39,673 nt of DNA from Candidatus Rokuibacteriota bacterium (GTDB lineage Bacteria > Methylomirabilota > Methylomirabilia > Rokubacteriales > CSP1-6). The notes under the pieces were generated by a model. It ran no database searches. It was given only the letters and a program-made list of their open reading frames with translations, and was not told the origin of the DNA. Of this stretch, positions 1 through 11,295 are shown piece by piece (positions within the stretch are counted from its first letter, which is position 1; the number at the start of each line of letters is the position of its first letter). The position numbers and the translations under genes were made by a program. The DNA is taken from assembly GCA_023249095.1 (NCBI GenBank), contig JAHFDK010000020.1, positions 1 to 39,673 of the forward strand, given 5' to 3'.

Positions 1-1594
1 CGGCATAGTTGCCCTGGAACCAGACGACCCGGCCTTCGTCCTCAAACGCCAGTATGTGGGTCGCGATCCGGTCGAGGAACCAGCGGTCGTGGCTGATCAC
101 CAGCGCGCAGCCCGCGAATTCGAGCAGGCCGTCTTCCAGTGCGCGCAGCGTGTCCACGTCGAGGTCGTTGGTCGGTTCGTCGAGGAGCAGCAGGTTGGCG
201 CCGCTCTTGAGCATCGTCGCCAGGTGCAGGCGGTTTCGCTCGCCGCCCGAGAGGTCCGCAACGCGCTTCTGCTGGTCGCTGCCCCGAAAGTTGAACGAGG
301 CGACGTAGCTGCGCGACTGCACGGTCCGGCCTCCGAGCATGAGCGTGTCGGCGCCGCCCGAGATCTCCTCCCAGACGGTGCGTTGGCCCTCGAGCGCATC
401 GCGGCTCTGGTCGACATAGGCGAGCTTCACCGTCTCGCCGATGCGGAGCGTGCCGGAATCCGGCTTCTCCTGCCCGACGATCATTCGGAAGAGCGTCGTC
501 TTCCCCGCGCCGTTGGGGCCGATGACACCGACCATGCCGCCGCGGGGCAGCTTGAACGAGAGGCCGTCGATCAACCCCCGGTCTCCGTACGCCTTCCGGA
601 CGTCGTCGGCCTCGACGACGATGTCGCCGAGTCGCGGCCCGGGCGGGATGGCGATCTCGAGCGCCGTCGCGCGCTTCTCGAACGACTCGTTGAGCATCGC
701 ATCGTAGGCCTGAAGACGCGCCTTGCTCTTGGCCTGGCGGGCGCGCGGCGCCATCTGGACCCACTCGAGCTCGCGGGCGAGCGTGCGCTGGCGCGAGAGA
801 TCCGCCTTCTCTTCCTGCTCGAGGCGCTGGCCCTTTTGCTCGAGCCAGGACGAATAGTTGCCCTCCCATGGAATGCCGTGTCCGCGATCGAGCTCGAGGA
901 TCCAGCCGGCGACGTTGTCGAGAAAGTAGCGGTCATGGGTGATCGCGACGACCGTCCCCGGGTATTCCTTCAAGTAGCGCTCGAGCCACGCGACCGACTC
1001 GGCGTCGAGGTGATTGGTCGGCTCGTCGAGTAACAGCATGTCCGGGCGCGAGAGGAGGAGTCGGCAGAGCGCCACGCGCCGGCGCTCGCCGCCGGAGATC
1101 TTGGCGACCTCCATGTCGCCGGGCGGCACGCGGAGCGCGTCCATCGCGAGCTCGACGGTGCGGTCGAGATCCCAGGCATTCACGGCGTCGATCCGATCTT
1201 GCAACCGCGCCTGCTCATCGAGCAGCTTCTCCATCTCGTCGGCCTCGACCGGCTCACCCAGGCGGGCACTGACCTCCTCGAAGCGCGTCAGCAGGGCGCG
1301 GACCTCGGCGACGCCCTCCTCGACGTTGGCGCGGACGTCCTTCGCGGGGTCGAGCTGGGGCTCCTGCGGAAGGTATCCGATGCGTAGCCCGGCGGCCGGG
1401 AACGCGTCGCCGAGGAAGTCCTTGTCGACGCCGGCCATGATCCGGAGCAACGTGGACTTGCCCGCGCCGTTGGCGCCGAGCACACCGATCTTGGCCCCGT
1501 GGAAGAACGAGAGCCAGATGCCGTGGAGGATCTCCCGCTTGGGCGGGACGACTTTCCGAAGATCCTTTATGACGAACGCGTATTCGCCTGCCAT
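1..1594 (-). CDS. ettA: Energy-dependent translational throttle protein EttA (ABC-F), 3' end cut by window
   Basis: ABC-F ATPase that binds the ribosomal E site and gates the first peptide bond according to the ATP/ADP ratio. It is cytoplasmic with no membrane part. I read 531 residues from ATG at 1594: an N-terminal [10 protein letters not shown] segment typical of EttA, Walker A1 GANGAGKST (about residues 40-48), signature [15 protein letters not shown], Walker [18 protein letters not shown], an Arg/Lys-rich P-site interaction arm, then a second cassette with [21 protein letters not shown] and [16 protein letters not shown]. The protein resembles E. coli EttA almost throughout. The frame is open to base 1 and stops inside the expected C-terminal FxGNY region, so roughly 20-25 residues are missing. 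No clear Shine-Dalgarno precedes the start, which was chosen from the family N-terminus. The next gene upstream is 18 nt away on the same strand. Confidence 0.96.
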   Translation of the reverse strand, partial: MAGEYAFVIKDLRKVVPPKREILHGIWLSFFHGAKIGVLGANGAGKSTLLRIMAGVDKDFLGDAFPAAGLRIGYLPQEPQLDPAKDVRANVEEGVAEVRALLTRFEEVSARLGEPVEADEMEKLLDEQARLQDRIDAVNAWDLDRTVELAMDALRVPPGDMEVAKISGGERRRVALCRLLLSRPDMLLLDEPTNHLDAESVAWLERYLKEYPGTVVAITHDRYFLDNVAGWILELDRGHGIPWEGNYSSWLEQKGQRLEQEEKADLSRQRTLARELEWVQMAPRARQAKSKARLQAYDAMLNESFEKRATALEIAIPPGPRLGDIVVEADDVRKAYGDRGLIDGLSFKLPRGGMVGVIGPNGAGKTTLFRMIVGQEKPDSGTLRIGETVKLAYVDQSRDALEGQRTVWEEISGGADTLMLGGRTVQSRSYVASFNFRGSDQQKRVADLSGGERNRLHLATMLKSGANLLLLDEPTNDLDVDTLRALEDGLLEFAGCALVISHDRWFLDRIATHILAFEDEGRVVWFQGNYA

Positions 1595-1612
1595 TTGTCG
1601 GGCGAGGGGGGC

Positions 1613-2092
1613 TTACGCCTCCCTCTCGACTCCCCCCTGGTGGGAGACGCTCGCCTTCATGAGGCGACGGTGCTCCGGCATCATGCAGCGATCCTGGACC
1701 ACCCGGATGCCAGCCCGCGCGAGCTTCTCGGCCGCCGCGTCGTTCCGGATCCCCAGCTGGAACCAGACCGCCTTCGGCCGCCACGGCAACGTCAGGATCT
1801 CGTCGGCGTGGCCCGAAAGGTATTCGGGACGACGGAAGATCTCGACCACGTCAGCCGGCTCCGAGAGATCTTTCAATCCGGCCACCGTCGGCGCGTCATG
1901 GAGACGGCGGCCGGCGAACTTCGGATTCACGGGCTGGACGCGGTAGCCGCGAGCGACGAGGTAGGCCGGAACGTAGTGCGCCGCCTCGGAAGGGTCAGCC
2001 TTGGCACCGAGCACCGCCACGGTCCTGGCCTCGCGAAGGATCGCCGTGAGGCCTGCATCGTCGTCGACGAGATGGACACGCCAATCGCTCAT
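1613..2092 (-). CDS. CoA-binding domain protein (YccU-like)
   Basis: A 159-residue single-domain protein of the CoA_binding_2 (YccU) family, a Rossmann-type fold related to the CoA-binding part of succinyl-CoA synthetase. Visible features are the first strand and loop ILREARTVAVLGAKADPSEAA (residues about 15-35), the YLVARGYRVQPVNPKFAG segment, PADVVEIFRRPEY and the C-terminal MPEHRRLM, the usual family order. The start at 2092 is favoured over upstream in-frame starts because AAGGTGG lies about 8 nt before it, and the longer version adds an Arg/Pro-rich stretch that is shadow coding of the RNase D gene. It sits between ettA and RNase D on the same strand. The cellular role of this family is not established; CoA or nucleotide binding is inferred from the fold. 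Confidence 0.9.
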   Translation of the reverse strand: MSDWRVHLVDDDAGLTAILREARTVAVLGAKADPSEAAHYVPAYLVARGYRVQPVNPKFAGRRLHDAPTVAGLKDLSEPADVVEIFRRPEYLSGHADEILTLPWRPKAVWFQLGIRNDAAAEKLARAGIRVVQDRCMMPEHRRLMKASVSHQGGVEREA

Positions 2093-2108
2093 GGTGAGGT
2101 CCACCTTC

Positions 2109-3317
2109 TCACGACGAGGCCAGCGCGGCAATGATCTCGGCGCCGAAGGTCTCGGCCCGCCAGCGGCGCACGCCGTCCAGCGAGGCAAGCGCATCAGGCT
2201 CGCGCGGCCCCGCGACGGCGACAATCGTGATCAGCCGGTTGGGCAGGAGCAGTCCCGGCTCGAGCCCGAATCGTGGCGCCGCCTCCTTCCGCCACTGCCG
2301 GAGCGACTCGATTCGGCGGGCGACGATCGCCGGAAGCCTGAGCCGTGGGTGGCGCTCGAGCGTCGGCAACGAATCCTCCGGCAAGGCCTGGGCACGGGAC
2401 ACGGCGGACAGGATCGCCTCGCCCCATCGCGCGATCACCTTGGGCGTGCAACCCGGGACCAGCGCGAGCTGCGTGACGTCGCCGGGTGGCGCCTGGGCCA
2501 GCCGCACGAGCGTCTCCTCGCCGAGGATCTTGAACGGCGGGCGATCGGTCTCGCGCGCGAGCTGCTCCCGGAGCTCGTACAGCTCCCGGAGGATTCCGAG
2601 GTTGCGCGGGGGCAGGTCGCGGGCGCCCTTGAGGCCGGCGAAGGCGTTGGGGTCCTGAACCCGCTGGACGACGGGCTGGGCCGCGAGGGCGGCGCATTCC
2701 TCCTCGACCCAGGAGAATCGGCCCATCCGCACCAGCTCCTCGGTGAGCCGGCGCTTGAGCGCGAAGAGATGAAGCACGTCGGCCTCGGCGTAGCGGCGCT
2801 GGGCCTCGGAGAGAGGGCGCCGCGACCAGTCGTCGCGCTGCTTCGAGGGTGGTAGCTCCACGTCGAGGTAGTTCTGCAGCAGGACGTCGAGGCCGAGGGC
2901 CGTGGCGCCGAGGAAGCGGGCGGCGATGGAGGTGTCGAAGAGCGACGCGAAACCGAATCCGCGGCGCTTGAGCTGGACGAGGTCGTTGTCTCCGGCGTGG
3001 AGCACCGTCACGACGGACGGCGTGGTGAACACGGGGGCGAGCGGCGTGAGATCGCCGAGCGCCAGGGGATCGACGAGCCAGACGTCGCGGGACGACACGG
3101 CCAGCTGGATGAGCGACAGACGCTCCGGGTAGTGGTGCAGGCTGTCGCCTTCCGTGTCGAGCGCGATCTCGCCCGACGCTCGAAGGCGCTGTGAGATCTC
3201 GGCGAGATCGGCATCGGTCTCGACCCAGCGTGAAGCGATCGTGTCGATCGGTCCGAGTCCGCTCAGTCCTGAAGGGCTCCCCTCATCGGAGGCACCGCTT
3301 CGGCTCGCACTACCCAT
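2109..3317 (-). CDS. rnd: Ribonuclease D-like 3'-5' exonuclease with HRDC domain
   Basis: DEDDy-type 3'-5' exoribonuclease acting on structured RNA such as tRNA precursors. From the chosen start it has 402 residues. Exo motif I is DTEGD (D54, E56; the usual form is DTEF/DTEA), motif II lies in HAGDNDLVQLKRRGFG, and motif III is YAEADVLHLFALKRRL with the tyrosine and aspartate in place. An HRDC domain follows (LRELYELREQLARETDRPPFKIL), then a second, weaker helical repeat. This is slightly longer than E. coli RNase D (375). The start at 3317 overlaps the 3' end of the degenerate receiver gene by 8 nt; the longer in-frame extension is shadow coding. No strong ribosome site is visible, so translational coupling is likely. 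The symbol is a family-level assignment. Confidence 0.92.
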   Translation of the reverse strand: MGSASRSGASDEGSPSGLSGLGPIDTIASRWVETDADLAEISQRLRASGEIALDTEGDSLHHYPERLSLIQLAVSSRDVWLVDPLALGDLTPLAPVFTTPSVVTVLHAGDNDLVQLKRRGFGFASLFDTSIAARFLGATALGLDVLLQNYLDVELPPSKQRDDWSRRPLSEAQRRYAEADVLHLFALKRRLTEELVRMGRFSWVEEECAALAAQPVVQRVQDPNAFAGLKGARDLPPRNLGILRELYELREQLARETDRPPFKILGEETLVRLAQAPPGDVTQLALVPGCTPKVIARWGEAILSAVSRAQALPEDSLPTLERHPRLRLPAIVARRIESLRQWRKEAAPRFGLEPGLLLPNRLITIVAVAGPREPDALASLDGVRRWRAETFGAEIIAALASS

Positions 3318-3654
3318 CGAGCAGGGGTCCGAGCACGGTCCGGAGGTGCTCGGCACTGGCCGGAGCGCGCAGCGACGCACAGACGCCGAGGGCTTCAGCC
3401 CTCATGAGGGTATCCGGGCCCATCGCGTGCGTCAACGCGACTGTCCGCGCTGCGAGGCACGCCGTCTCACGGCAGAGGCGCTCCGCGACCGGCAGGGTGG
3501 CCAGGACCACGGTGGCGCCTTCGCGCTCGACGGCCGCGGGCTCCGCGTCGGTTCGCGACGCGATGACGCGCGAGCGAGGGAAGAGGCGACGCAGAGTTTC
3601 CGTGAGAGCGTCCCGCGTCGCCGTGTCGTCCTCGAGGACGAGGATCACCGGCAT
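3310..3654 (-). CDS. Degenerate CheY-like receiver protein
   Basis: A stand-alone 114-residue protein with the receiver-domain outline: first strand VILVLEDD (acidic pair D9, D10 present), a helix TRDALTETLRRLF, a third strand ATVVLATLP, and ALTHA near the usual Thr/Ser position. At the phospho-acceptor site after strand 3 there is Ala52 instead of Asp. The strand-5 Lys-Pro is LRAP, so the switch lysine is also lost. It therefore probably cannot be phosphorylated by the usual route and may act as a pseudo-receiver or binding partner. Its 3' end overlaps the RNase D start by 8 nt. A TACACT hexamer (3662-3667) lies 7 nt before the ATG with no clear Shine-Dalgarno, which suggests a leaderless or nearly leaderless message. 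Confidence 0.75.
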   Translation of the reverse strand: MPVILVLEDDTATRDALTETLRRLFPRSRVIASRTDAEPAAVEREGATVVLATLPVAERLCRETACLAARTVALTHAMGPDTLMRAEALGVCASLRAPASAEHLRTVLGPLLDG

Positions 3655-3727
3655 CGGCCCCAGTGTACCCGACCGGAGTGGTCACCGCGCCGTGGTAGGA
3701 TGCCCGAGCGACTTACGGAGGGTCTCG

Positions 3728-4165
3728 ATGGCGAAAGAAATCTCGATCGTTCACCACGCCGACCGGCGCACCGACGTGGTGATGCCCTACGCGCCGGGCA
3801 TCGTCGTGAGTCGGGGGAGACTCGTGTTCCTCTCGGGCGTCACCGCGGCGGCTGTCTATCACAGCCACCCGCATCGCGAGGAAGAGTTCGACCTGCCTTC
3901 GACGATGCGTGAGCAGGCGGTCCTCGCGATGGAGAACCTCAAGAAGACGCTCGCGGCGGTCGGCTGCACGCTCGCCGACCTGGTCTCGGCGACGCGCTTC
4001 CTGACCGACGTCGCCGAGCAGGACGATCTCAACCGCGTCTGGGCCGCGTACCTCGGCGGTCACCTGCCGACGACGACCACGGTCGAGGTGTCCCGCCTCG
4101 CCACCCATCCGCGCTGCAAGCTCGAGATCAGCGCGATCGCCGTCGCCGACGAGGGAAGCGGCTGA
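3728..4165 (+). CDS. RidA/YjgF/TdcF family protein lacking the catalytic Arg
   Basis: A 145-residue member of the RidA superfamily. True RidA enzymes hydrolyse reactive enamine/imine intermediates made by PLP enzymes, acting as cytoplasmic trimers. The fold is visible in VSRGRLVFLSGVTAA, MREQAVLAMENLKKTLAAVGCTLADLVSATRFLTD and the C-terminal CKLEISAIAV. In the segment that normally reads PARS(T)xVEV the protein has LPTTTTVEV, so the substrate-binding arginine of canonical RidA is replaced by threonine. It therefore belongs to a subfamily whose deaminase activity is doubtful. GGAGGG at 3717-3722, 5 nt before the ATG, fixes this start and rules out the longer frame. The stop overlaps the next ATG (TGATG), so the two genes are translationally coupled. 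Confidence 0.9.
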   Translation: MAKEISIVHHADRRTDVVMPYAPGIVVSRGRLVFLSGVTAAAVYHSHPHREEEFDLPSTMREQAVLAMENLKKTLAAVGCTLADLVSATRFLTDVAEQDDLNRVWAAYLGGHLPTTTTVEVSRLATHPRCKLEISAIAVADEGSG

Positions 4166-5064
4166 TGGCGACGCTCGGCTTCGTCGGGCTCGGCACGATG
4201 GGAGGCCGCATGGCGAAGCGGCTGCTCGACGCGGGCCGTCGCGTCGTCGGCTACAACCGGACACCCGAGAAGGCACGGGTGCTGGTCGCCGCTGGCCTCA
4301 CGCTCGAGAACTCGCCGCGCGCCGTCGCCGAGGCCTCGGACGCCGTCTTCAGCATGGTGACCGACAGCGCCGCGCTCCGCGCGATCGCCCTCGGCCCCGA
4401 CGGCGTGATCGCAGGGCTCCGACGCGGCGCGGTCTGGGCCGAGATGAGCACGGTCGGGCCTGACGTCACGCGAGAGCTCGGCCGGGCGGTCGCCGCGCGG
4501 GGGGCCACGCTGATCGACGCGCCCGTCTCCGGCAGTCCCGTCACGTTGGAGGCAGGCCAGCTCTCGTTCATGGTCGGCGGCGATCCGGCGGGGCTCGAAA
4601 AAGTACGCGAGCATCTCACGGCGATCGGGCCGACGATCACTCACGTGGGCGAGCTGGGGCTCGCGGTGACGATGAAGATCGCGACCAACCTGAATCTCGC
4701 CGTTCAGATGCTCGCGTTCAGCGAGGCGGTGGCACTCGCCGAGAAGTCCGGCATCGAGCGCGAGCGCGCCGTCGAGGTGCTGCTCAAGTCGGTCATCGCC
4801 TCGCCGATGCTCAAGTACCGCGGACCGTTCGTCCTGGGCATGCCGGCGGAGGCCTTGTTCAACGTGGACATGATCCAGAAGGACCTGGGCCTGGCGCTCG
4901 ACACCGGACGCGCGCTCGGCGTTCCGCTTCCAACCGTCGCGCTCACCGACGAGCTCCTCACCGCGGCCCGGGGGCTCGACCTCGCCGACTACGACTTCGC
5001 GGTCGTCTTCGACGTGATCGCGCGCTTGAGCGGCCTGCGCCCCAGCGTCAAGAAGCCCCGGTAA
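4165..5064 (+). CDS. NAD(P)-dependent beta-hydroxyacid dehydrogenase (3-hydroxyisobutyrate dehydrogenase family)
   Basis: A 299-residue cytoplasmic oxidoreductase of the family containing 3-hydroxyisobutyrate dehydrogenase, tartronate semialdehyde reductase and GLYR1. Dinucleotide-binding motif GFVGLGTMGGRMAKRL is at residues 5-20, substrate-binding motif DAPVSGSPVTLEAGQLSFMVGG at 118-139 (Ser replaces the third Gly of DAPVSGG), and the catalytic lysine is K171 in GLAVTMKIATN with N175. The C-terminal helical domain contains KDLGLALDTGRALGVPLP, also typical. Length and motif order match the family. It starts on the last base of the RidA-like stop codon, so the pair forms a two-gene operon. 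Substrate cannot be fixed from sequence: hydroxyisobutyrate, tartronate semialdehyde and succinic semialdehyde reductases all fit. Confidence 0.93.
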   Translation: MATLGFVGLGTMGGRMAKRLLDAGRRVVGYNRTPEKARVLVAAGLTLENSPRAVAEASDAVFSMVTDSAALRAIALGPDGVIAGLRRGAVWAEMSTVGPDVTRELGRAVAARGATLIDAPVSGSPVTLEAGQLSFMVGGDPAGLEKVREHLTAIGPTITHVGELGLAVTMKIATNLNLAVQMLAFSEAVALAEKSGIERERAVEVLLKSVIASPMLKYRGPFVLGMPAEALFNVDMIQKDLGLALDTGRALGVPLPTVALTDELLTAARGLDLADYDFAVVFDVIARLSGLRPSVKKPR

Positions 5065-5065
5065 C

Positions 5066-5094
5066 CGCGGACGGGACAACGCAGCCGGTCCGCG
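5066..5094. terminator. Hairpin between convergent genes, likely bidirectional terminator
   Basis: Inverted repeat CGCGGAC (5066-5072) with GTCCGCG (5088-5094), extended by two further G-C pairs after one mismatch. It lies 2 nt after the stop of the dehydrogenase gene and before the end of the convergent protease gene. No run of T follows on either side, so factor-independent termination is only suggested. Confidence 0.5.
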
Positions 5095-5116
5095 AGCACC
5101 GGGACGCCGCGCACGG

Positions 5117-5788
5117 CTATCGCAGCGTGAGCGTGGCGCGGCCGGAGGCGGTGTCGACGCTCAGGGTGAACGCGTCCAGCACGTCGCGGCCGAGGAGGCC
5201 GTCGATCGGCGCCGCCGCCCCCTCCCCACCAAGAAGCGTCGCCGGCAGCGTGTAGACAATCACCGGGAGCGGCCCGATCCTCGCCCCGGCGACATCGAGG
5301 AGCGGCAGAGTCACGAGCGTCGCCGTCGCCGTCCCCGTGACCCCCACGACCTGGATCGACCGTCCGGCTTGCCCCGCGAACCCTGCGCGCTCGACGGCCG
5401 CGGGCGAGATCACCGTGCGATCGGCCCCGGTGTCCACGATCAACGTGAGCGGGATGCCGTTGAGGCGGGCCTCGACGGTGATCGGCGCCCCCGGAGTGAC
5501 CCGGAGCGACACCGGCGCGTTCGTGTCGAGCGCCGGCGCCGGACGAGCTTGGGGGGCGCTCAGGAGCGTCGCGCCGTCGCGAAACGTGCTGGGGATCGCG
5601 GAGAGATCGGCCGTGTAGTACACGGTCCCGTCGGCGTCGGTCCAGCGATAGAGCTGGGCAGCGGCGGGCGTCGCGAGGAGGCAGCCGGCCAGGACGATCA
5701 GCCCGAGTCGGGGGTGTCGCGTGGCTGCCTCTACAAGATGACTTTCTTCGCCCGGAGTGCGTCGATCTCGTCGGCGGAGTAGCCCCAC
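5117..5788 (-). CDS. Secreted retropepsin-like aspartic protease with DUF4124-type N-terminus
   Basis: A hydrophobic export segment (LIVLAGCLLATPAAA) is followed by LYRWTDADGTVYYTADLSAIP, which matches the DUF4124 pattern of short envelope-protein domains. After a Pro/Ala linker comes a single retropepsin-like domain with active-site motif IVDTGADRTVISP (DTG at residues 119-121 of this model) and C-terminal GLLGRDVLDAFTLSVD. Such bacterial clan AA proteins are thought to be dimeric periplasmic proteases. The start is uncertain. There is no ATG between the CoA-transferase stop and the signal segment; the nearest usable codon is GTG at 5788, preceded by GAGGTG, which overlaps the upstream gene by 58 nt and leaves a long n-region. 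A non-AUG start closer to the hydrophobic segment is possible. Confidence 0.78.
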   Translation of the reverse strand: MGLLRRRDRRTPGEESHLVEAATRHPRLGLIVLAGCLLATPAAAQLYRWTDADGTVYYTADLSAIPSTFRDGATLLSAPQARPAPALDTNAPVSLRVTPGAPITVEARLNGIPLTLIVDTGADRTVISPAAVERAGFAGQAGRSIQVVGVTGTATATLVTLPLLDVAGARIGPLPVIVYTLPATLLGGEGAAAPIDGLLGRDVLDAFTLSVDTASGRATLTLR

Positions 5789-6930
5789 TCCGCGAGCACC
5801 TCGTCGGTGTGTTCGCTCTGAAGGGGCGCGGGCGTGCGGACGCCCGGGCGCATCCGCGAGTACTTCACCGGCGTGCCGATGACGGGGATCTCGCCGAGCG
5901 TGGGGTGCAGCACCCGCTCGATCATTTGGCGAGCCGCCGTCTGCGGATCGTTCATCACCTGGTCGACGGTATTGACGGGCGTCGCCGGCACTCCGGCGTC
6001 CTCGAGGAGCTTCAGCAACGGCTCGCGATCGTATTTCGCGATCGCGTCCGCCACGGCCGCCTCCAGCTCGACGCGATGCCGCACGCGTCCGAGGTTCTTC
6101 GCGAAGCGCTCGTCGTTCCGCAGGGCGCCGAGGTCGAGCGCCACGACCAGCCGTTGCCAGAACCGGTCGTTGGCGCCGGCGATGAAGACCCACTGGCCGT
6201 CCCGGCAGCGGAAGGTGCGGTACGGCGACAGGGACGGATGCGAAGAGCCGAGAGCTTTGGGCACGGCGCCGGTGAGCAGGAAACCCTCGGCGTGGTAGTT
6301 CAGCAGCGTCACGGCGGTTTCCAGGAGCGAGGCGTCCACCCGCTGGCCGAGGCCGGTCGTCGCCCGATGGAGAAGCGCGTTGGCGATGCCGAACGCGGAG
6401 AAGATTCCGGTCGTGAGATCGAGGAACGAGACGCCGGCGCGGACGGGTGGGCCGTCGGGCTCCCCGGTGATGGACATGATGCCGCTGAAGGCCTGCATGA
6501 GCGCCTCGTAGCCGGCGCCGTCCTTCCGCGGGCCGGTCCGTCCGAACGCCGAGATCGAGCAATAGATCAAGCCCGGGTTGAGCGCGGACAGGACGTCGTA
6601 GCCGAGGCCGAAGCCTTCCATCGTACCCGTCCGGAAATTCTCGATGAGCACATCGGCGCGCTTCACGAGGTTTCGCAGCACCGCGGCCCCGTCCGGGGCC
6701 TTGAGATCGAGCGTGAGGTCACGCTTGTTGCGATTGATGACGAGGTATGCGGCCGACTCGCCCCCCTTGTGGGGTGGCCAGGTGCGCGACTCGTCACCGG
6801 CGCCGGTGTCCTCCACCTTGATGACGTCGGCGCCCATATCGGCGAGGAGCATGCCGCAGAAGGGCCCGGCGAGGACGCGGGAGAGGTCGATGACACGGAC
6901 GCCGTCGAGCGAGAGGGCTGGGGTGACCAT
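5731..6930 (-). CDS. CaiB/BaiF family CoA-transferase (class III)
   Basis: A 399-residue class III acyl-CoA transferase (formyl-CoA transferase/CaiB/BaiF type), cytoplasmic, moving CoA between carboxylic acids through an aspartyl-CoA anhydride. Family landmarks are DGVRVIDLSRVLAGPFCGMLLADMGADVIKVE (residues 9-40), YLVINRNKRDLTLDLK, ADVLIENFRTGTMEGFGLGYD and the catalytic aspartate D171 in SFLDLTTG, followed by GQRVDASLLET. Length is normal. Start ATG at 6930 is only 18 nt from the divergent metH start, so promoters must lie within that gap or in the neighbouring coding regions. Its last 58 nt may overlap the protease frame downstream. The acyl substrates cannot be read from the sequence and there is no adjacent pathway gene. 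Confidence 0.95.
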   Translation of the reverse strand: MVTPALSLDGVRVIDLSRVLAGPFCGMLLADMGADVIKVEDTGAGDESRTWPPHKGGESAAYLVINRNKRDLTLDLKAPDGAAVLRNLVKRADVLIENFRTGTMEGFGLGYDVLSALNPGLIYCSISAFGRTGPRKDGAGYEALMQAFSGIMSITGEPDGPPVRAGVSFLDLTTGIFSAFGIANALLHRATTGLGQRVDASLLETAVTLLNYHAEGFLLTGAVPKALGSSHPSLSPYRTFRCRDGQWVFIAGANDRFWQRLVVALDLGALRNDERFAKNLGRVRHRVELEAAVADAIAKYDREPLLKLLEDAGVPATPVNTVDQVMNDPQTAARQMIERVLHPTLGEIPVIGTPVKYSRMRPGVRTPAPLQSEHTDEVLAEWGYSADEIDALRAKKVIL

Positions 6931-6948
6931 GTGCGCTACTATAACTCT
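6931..6948 (+). promoter_or_regulatory. metH: 18-nt divergent gap with a -10-like TACTAT close to the metH ATG
   Basis: The gap between the CoA-transferase and metH starts contains TACTATAAC. TACTAT occupies about -12 to -7 relative to the metH ATG and no Shine-Dalgarno is present. This is the arrangement expected for a leaderless transcript starting at or near the A of ATG. No convincing -35 was found, and no B12 or SAM riboswitch can fit in this gap. Confidence 0.35.
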
Positions 6949-10347
<3,399 letters not shown>

Positions 10348-10369
10348 CGCCGGGCGTCCGGGCACACGA

Positions 10370-10401
10370 AGGGCCCGAGCCTGTGTTCCGGCTCAGGCCC
10401 T
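10370..10401. terminator. Strong hairpin between convergent metH and secreted-protein gene
   Basis: A 12-base arm (AGGGCCCGAGCC, 10370-10381) pairs with GGCTCAGGCCCT (10390-10401) around an 8-nt loop, with a single C/A mismatch. It sits 22 nt after the metH stop and 26 nt before the end of the convergent gene, so it probably ends transcripts from both sides. There is no clear T-run. Confidence 0.65.
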
Positions 10402-10427
10402 CGCGAAGGACGAGGAGTCGTCGCGGA

Positions 10428-11228
10428 CTAGTTGTCCTCCTCCTGTTCCCCTTCCGACTCAGAACGGAATGAAGCGGCGCTGAATGTAATCTCAAAGCGC
10501 ACGAGCGGTGTGCTGAGCGAAAGCTCGTTCGGCGTGATGTCGATGCACTGCCCGTTCGCCGCTCCATTCGATGTGCCGACGTACGCGAGGTCATAGCCGC
10601 CGAAGTACGGCGCGTACGGGTTGGCGCTGGGGGTCAGCGGGCAGAAGAGCTGGCGCAGCGTTGCGCCGCCCGTTTCAGGTCCAGCGTAGTTCCCCGGGAA
10701 CGGCAGCCGAAAGACACCCGTGAAGGGAAAGCGGCCACCTCTGGTGGCCCTCAGGACGCCGCTGACAGTCCCGTAGGGAACCCCCATCACGAGCGCAGGT
10801 GAGAAGTCCATTTTCCCGCTGAAGCGTCCCTTCAGAACGACAAGTTCAGGGGCGTCCGTGGCGTTGTCGCCCTGTACGACGACGGTGAAGGTTCCGTTGA
10901 AATCACCCTTGCCGCTCTGCGTGTCGATGTTGTCCGAGCCGGTCGCGTTGACGACGCACATCGAAGCACCCGGGTTGAAGGCGGCGACGAGGGCACTGGG
11001 GCACAGCGGCGTGCCGACCGCGGCCCATCCGGTCAACGACGAAATTGCGCGACGATGTTTTACCCCGTCGTCGAGTCGGATCGACATGTTCTCGGTCAGT
11101 TCGTAGAGTGTCGCGTCGGCGGCAGACGTCCTACCCGGTCCGCTGACCATCGCGAGGACAGTCATCGCGACTGTGCCTATCAGCATTGCGCGCCATCTGA
11201 TCGCGCCCTTCGAACGGATGCTCGTCAT
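10428..11228 (-). CDS. Secreted protein of unknown family, intact paralogue of the broken gene at 17018-17739
   Basis: 266 residues. A Sec signal peptide (basic start MTSIRSKGAIRWR, then a hydrophobic stretch ending around TSAADA, residue 39) precedes a mature domain rich in Gly, Thr and Val, probably beta-rich, with a few Cys (GTPLC, ASMC, LFC, GQC) and an acidic tail SESEGEQEEDN. I do not recognise the family. It shares LYELTE/LYELNE, a GTPLC block, the TDxxELVVxxGxFxG block and a terminal R(F/L)EITF with the frameshifted gene at 17018-17739, so the two define a local family. ATG 11228 is preceded by GAGGAGAG at normal spacing. A sigma-54-type promoter lies about 40-70 nt upstream (11280-11295), so expression is probably driven by an NtrC-type activator such as the one at 22950-24299. 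Confidence 0.85.
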   Translation of the reverse strand: MTSIRSKGAIRWRAMLIGTVAMTVLAMVSGPGRTSAADATLYELTENMSIRLDDGVKHRRAISSLTGWAAVGTPLCPSALVAAFNPGASMCVVNATGSDNIDTQSGKGDFNGTFTVVVQGDNATDAPELVVLKGRFSGKMDFSPALVMGVPYGTVSGVLRATRGGRFPFTGVFRLPFPGNYAGPETGGATLRQLFCPLTPSANPYAPYFGGYDLAYVGTSNGAANGQCIDITPNELSLSTPLVRFEITFSAASFRSESEGEQEEDN

Positions 11229-11279
11229 CGCAGTCTCTCCTCGTCCCTAGAAGGGTAACCGCTATCGGAAAGGATGAAC

Positions 11280-11295
11280 TGCAAGGGAGGTACCA
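11280..11295 (-). promoter_or_regulatory. Sigma-54 (-24/-12) promoter for the secreted protein
   Basis: On the minus strand the sequence reads TGGTACCTCCCTTGCA: GG and GC are exactly 10 nt apart, and the flanks fit the consensus TGGCAC-N5-TTGCW with one change in the -24 part. The predicted start, about 12 nt downstream of the GC, is near 11270 and would leave a leader of about 40 nt before the ATG at 11228. It closely resembles the element at 22726-22742 (both CTTGGTMCC with TTGCW). Confidence 0.75.

Noticed and set aside
42..1784. Arg/Ala-rich ORFs on both strands over the ettA region
   Set aside because: They are alternative-frame shadows of ettA in high-GC DNA; only the EttA frame, open to base 1, has recognisable domains.
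2360..2380. GG/GC pair with 10-nt spacing resembling a sigma-54 promoter
   Set aside because: It lies deep inside the RNase D coding region with no gene start downstream in range, and the flanks do not match.
5809..6948. Long upstream extension of the metH frame
   Set aside because: It is open only because it runs antisense to the CoA-transferase gene; the family start is at 6949 and the added residues resemble no domain.
6931..6948. Riboswitch controlling metH
   Set aside because: The 18-nt gap is too short for a SAM or cobalamin riboswitch.
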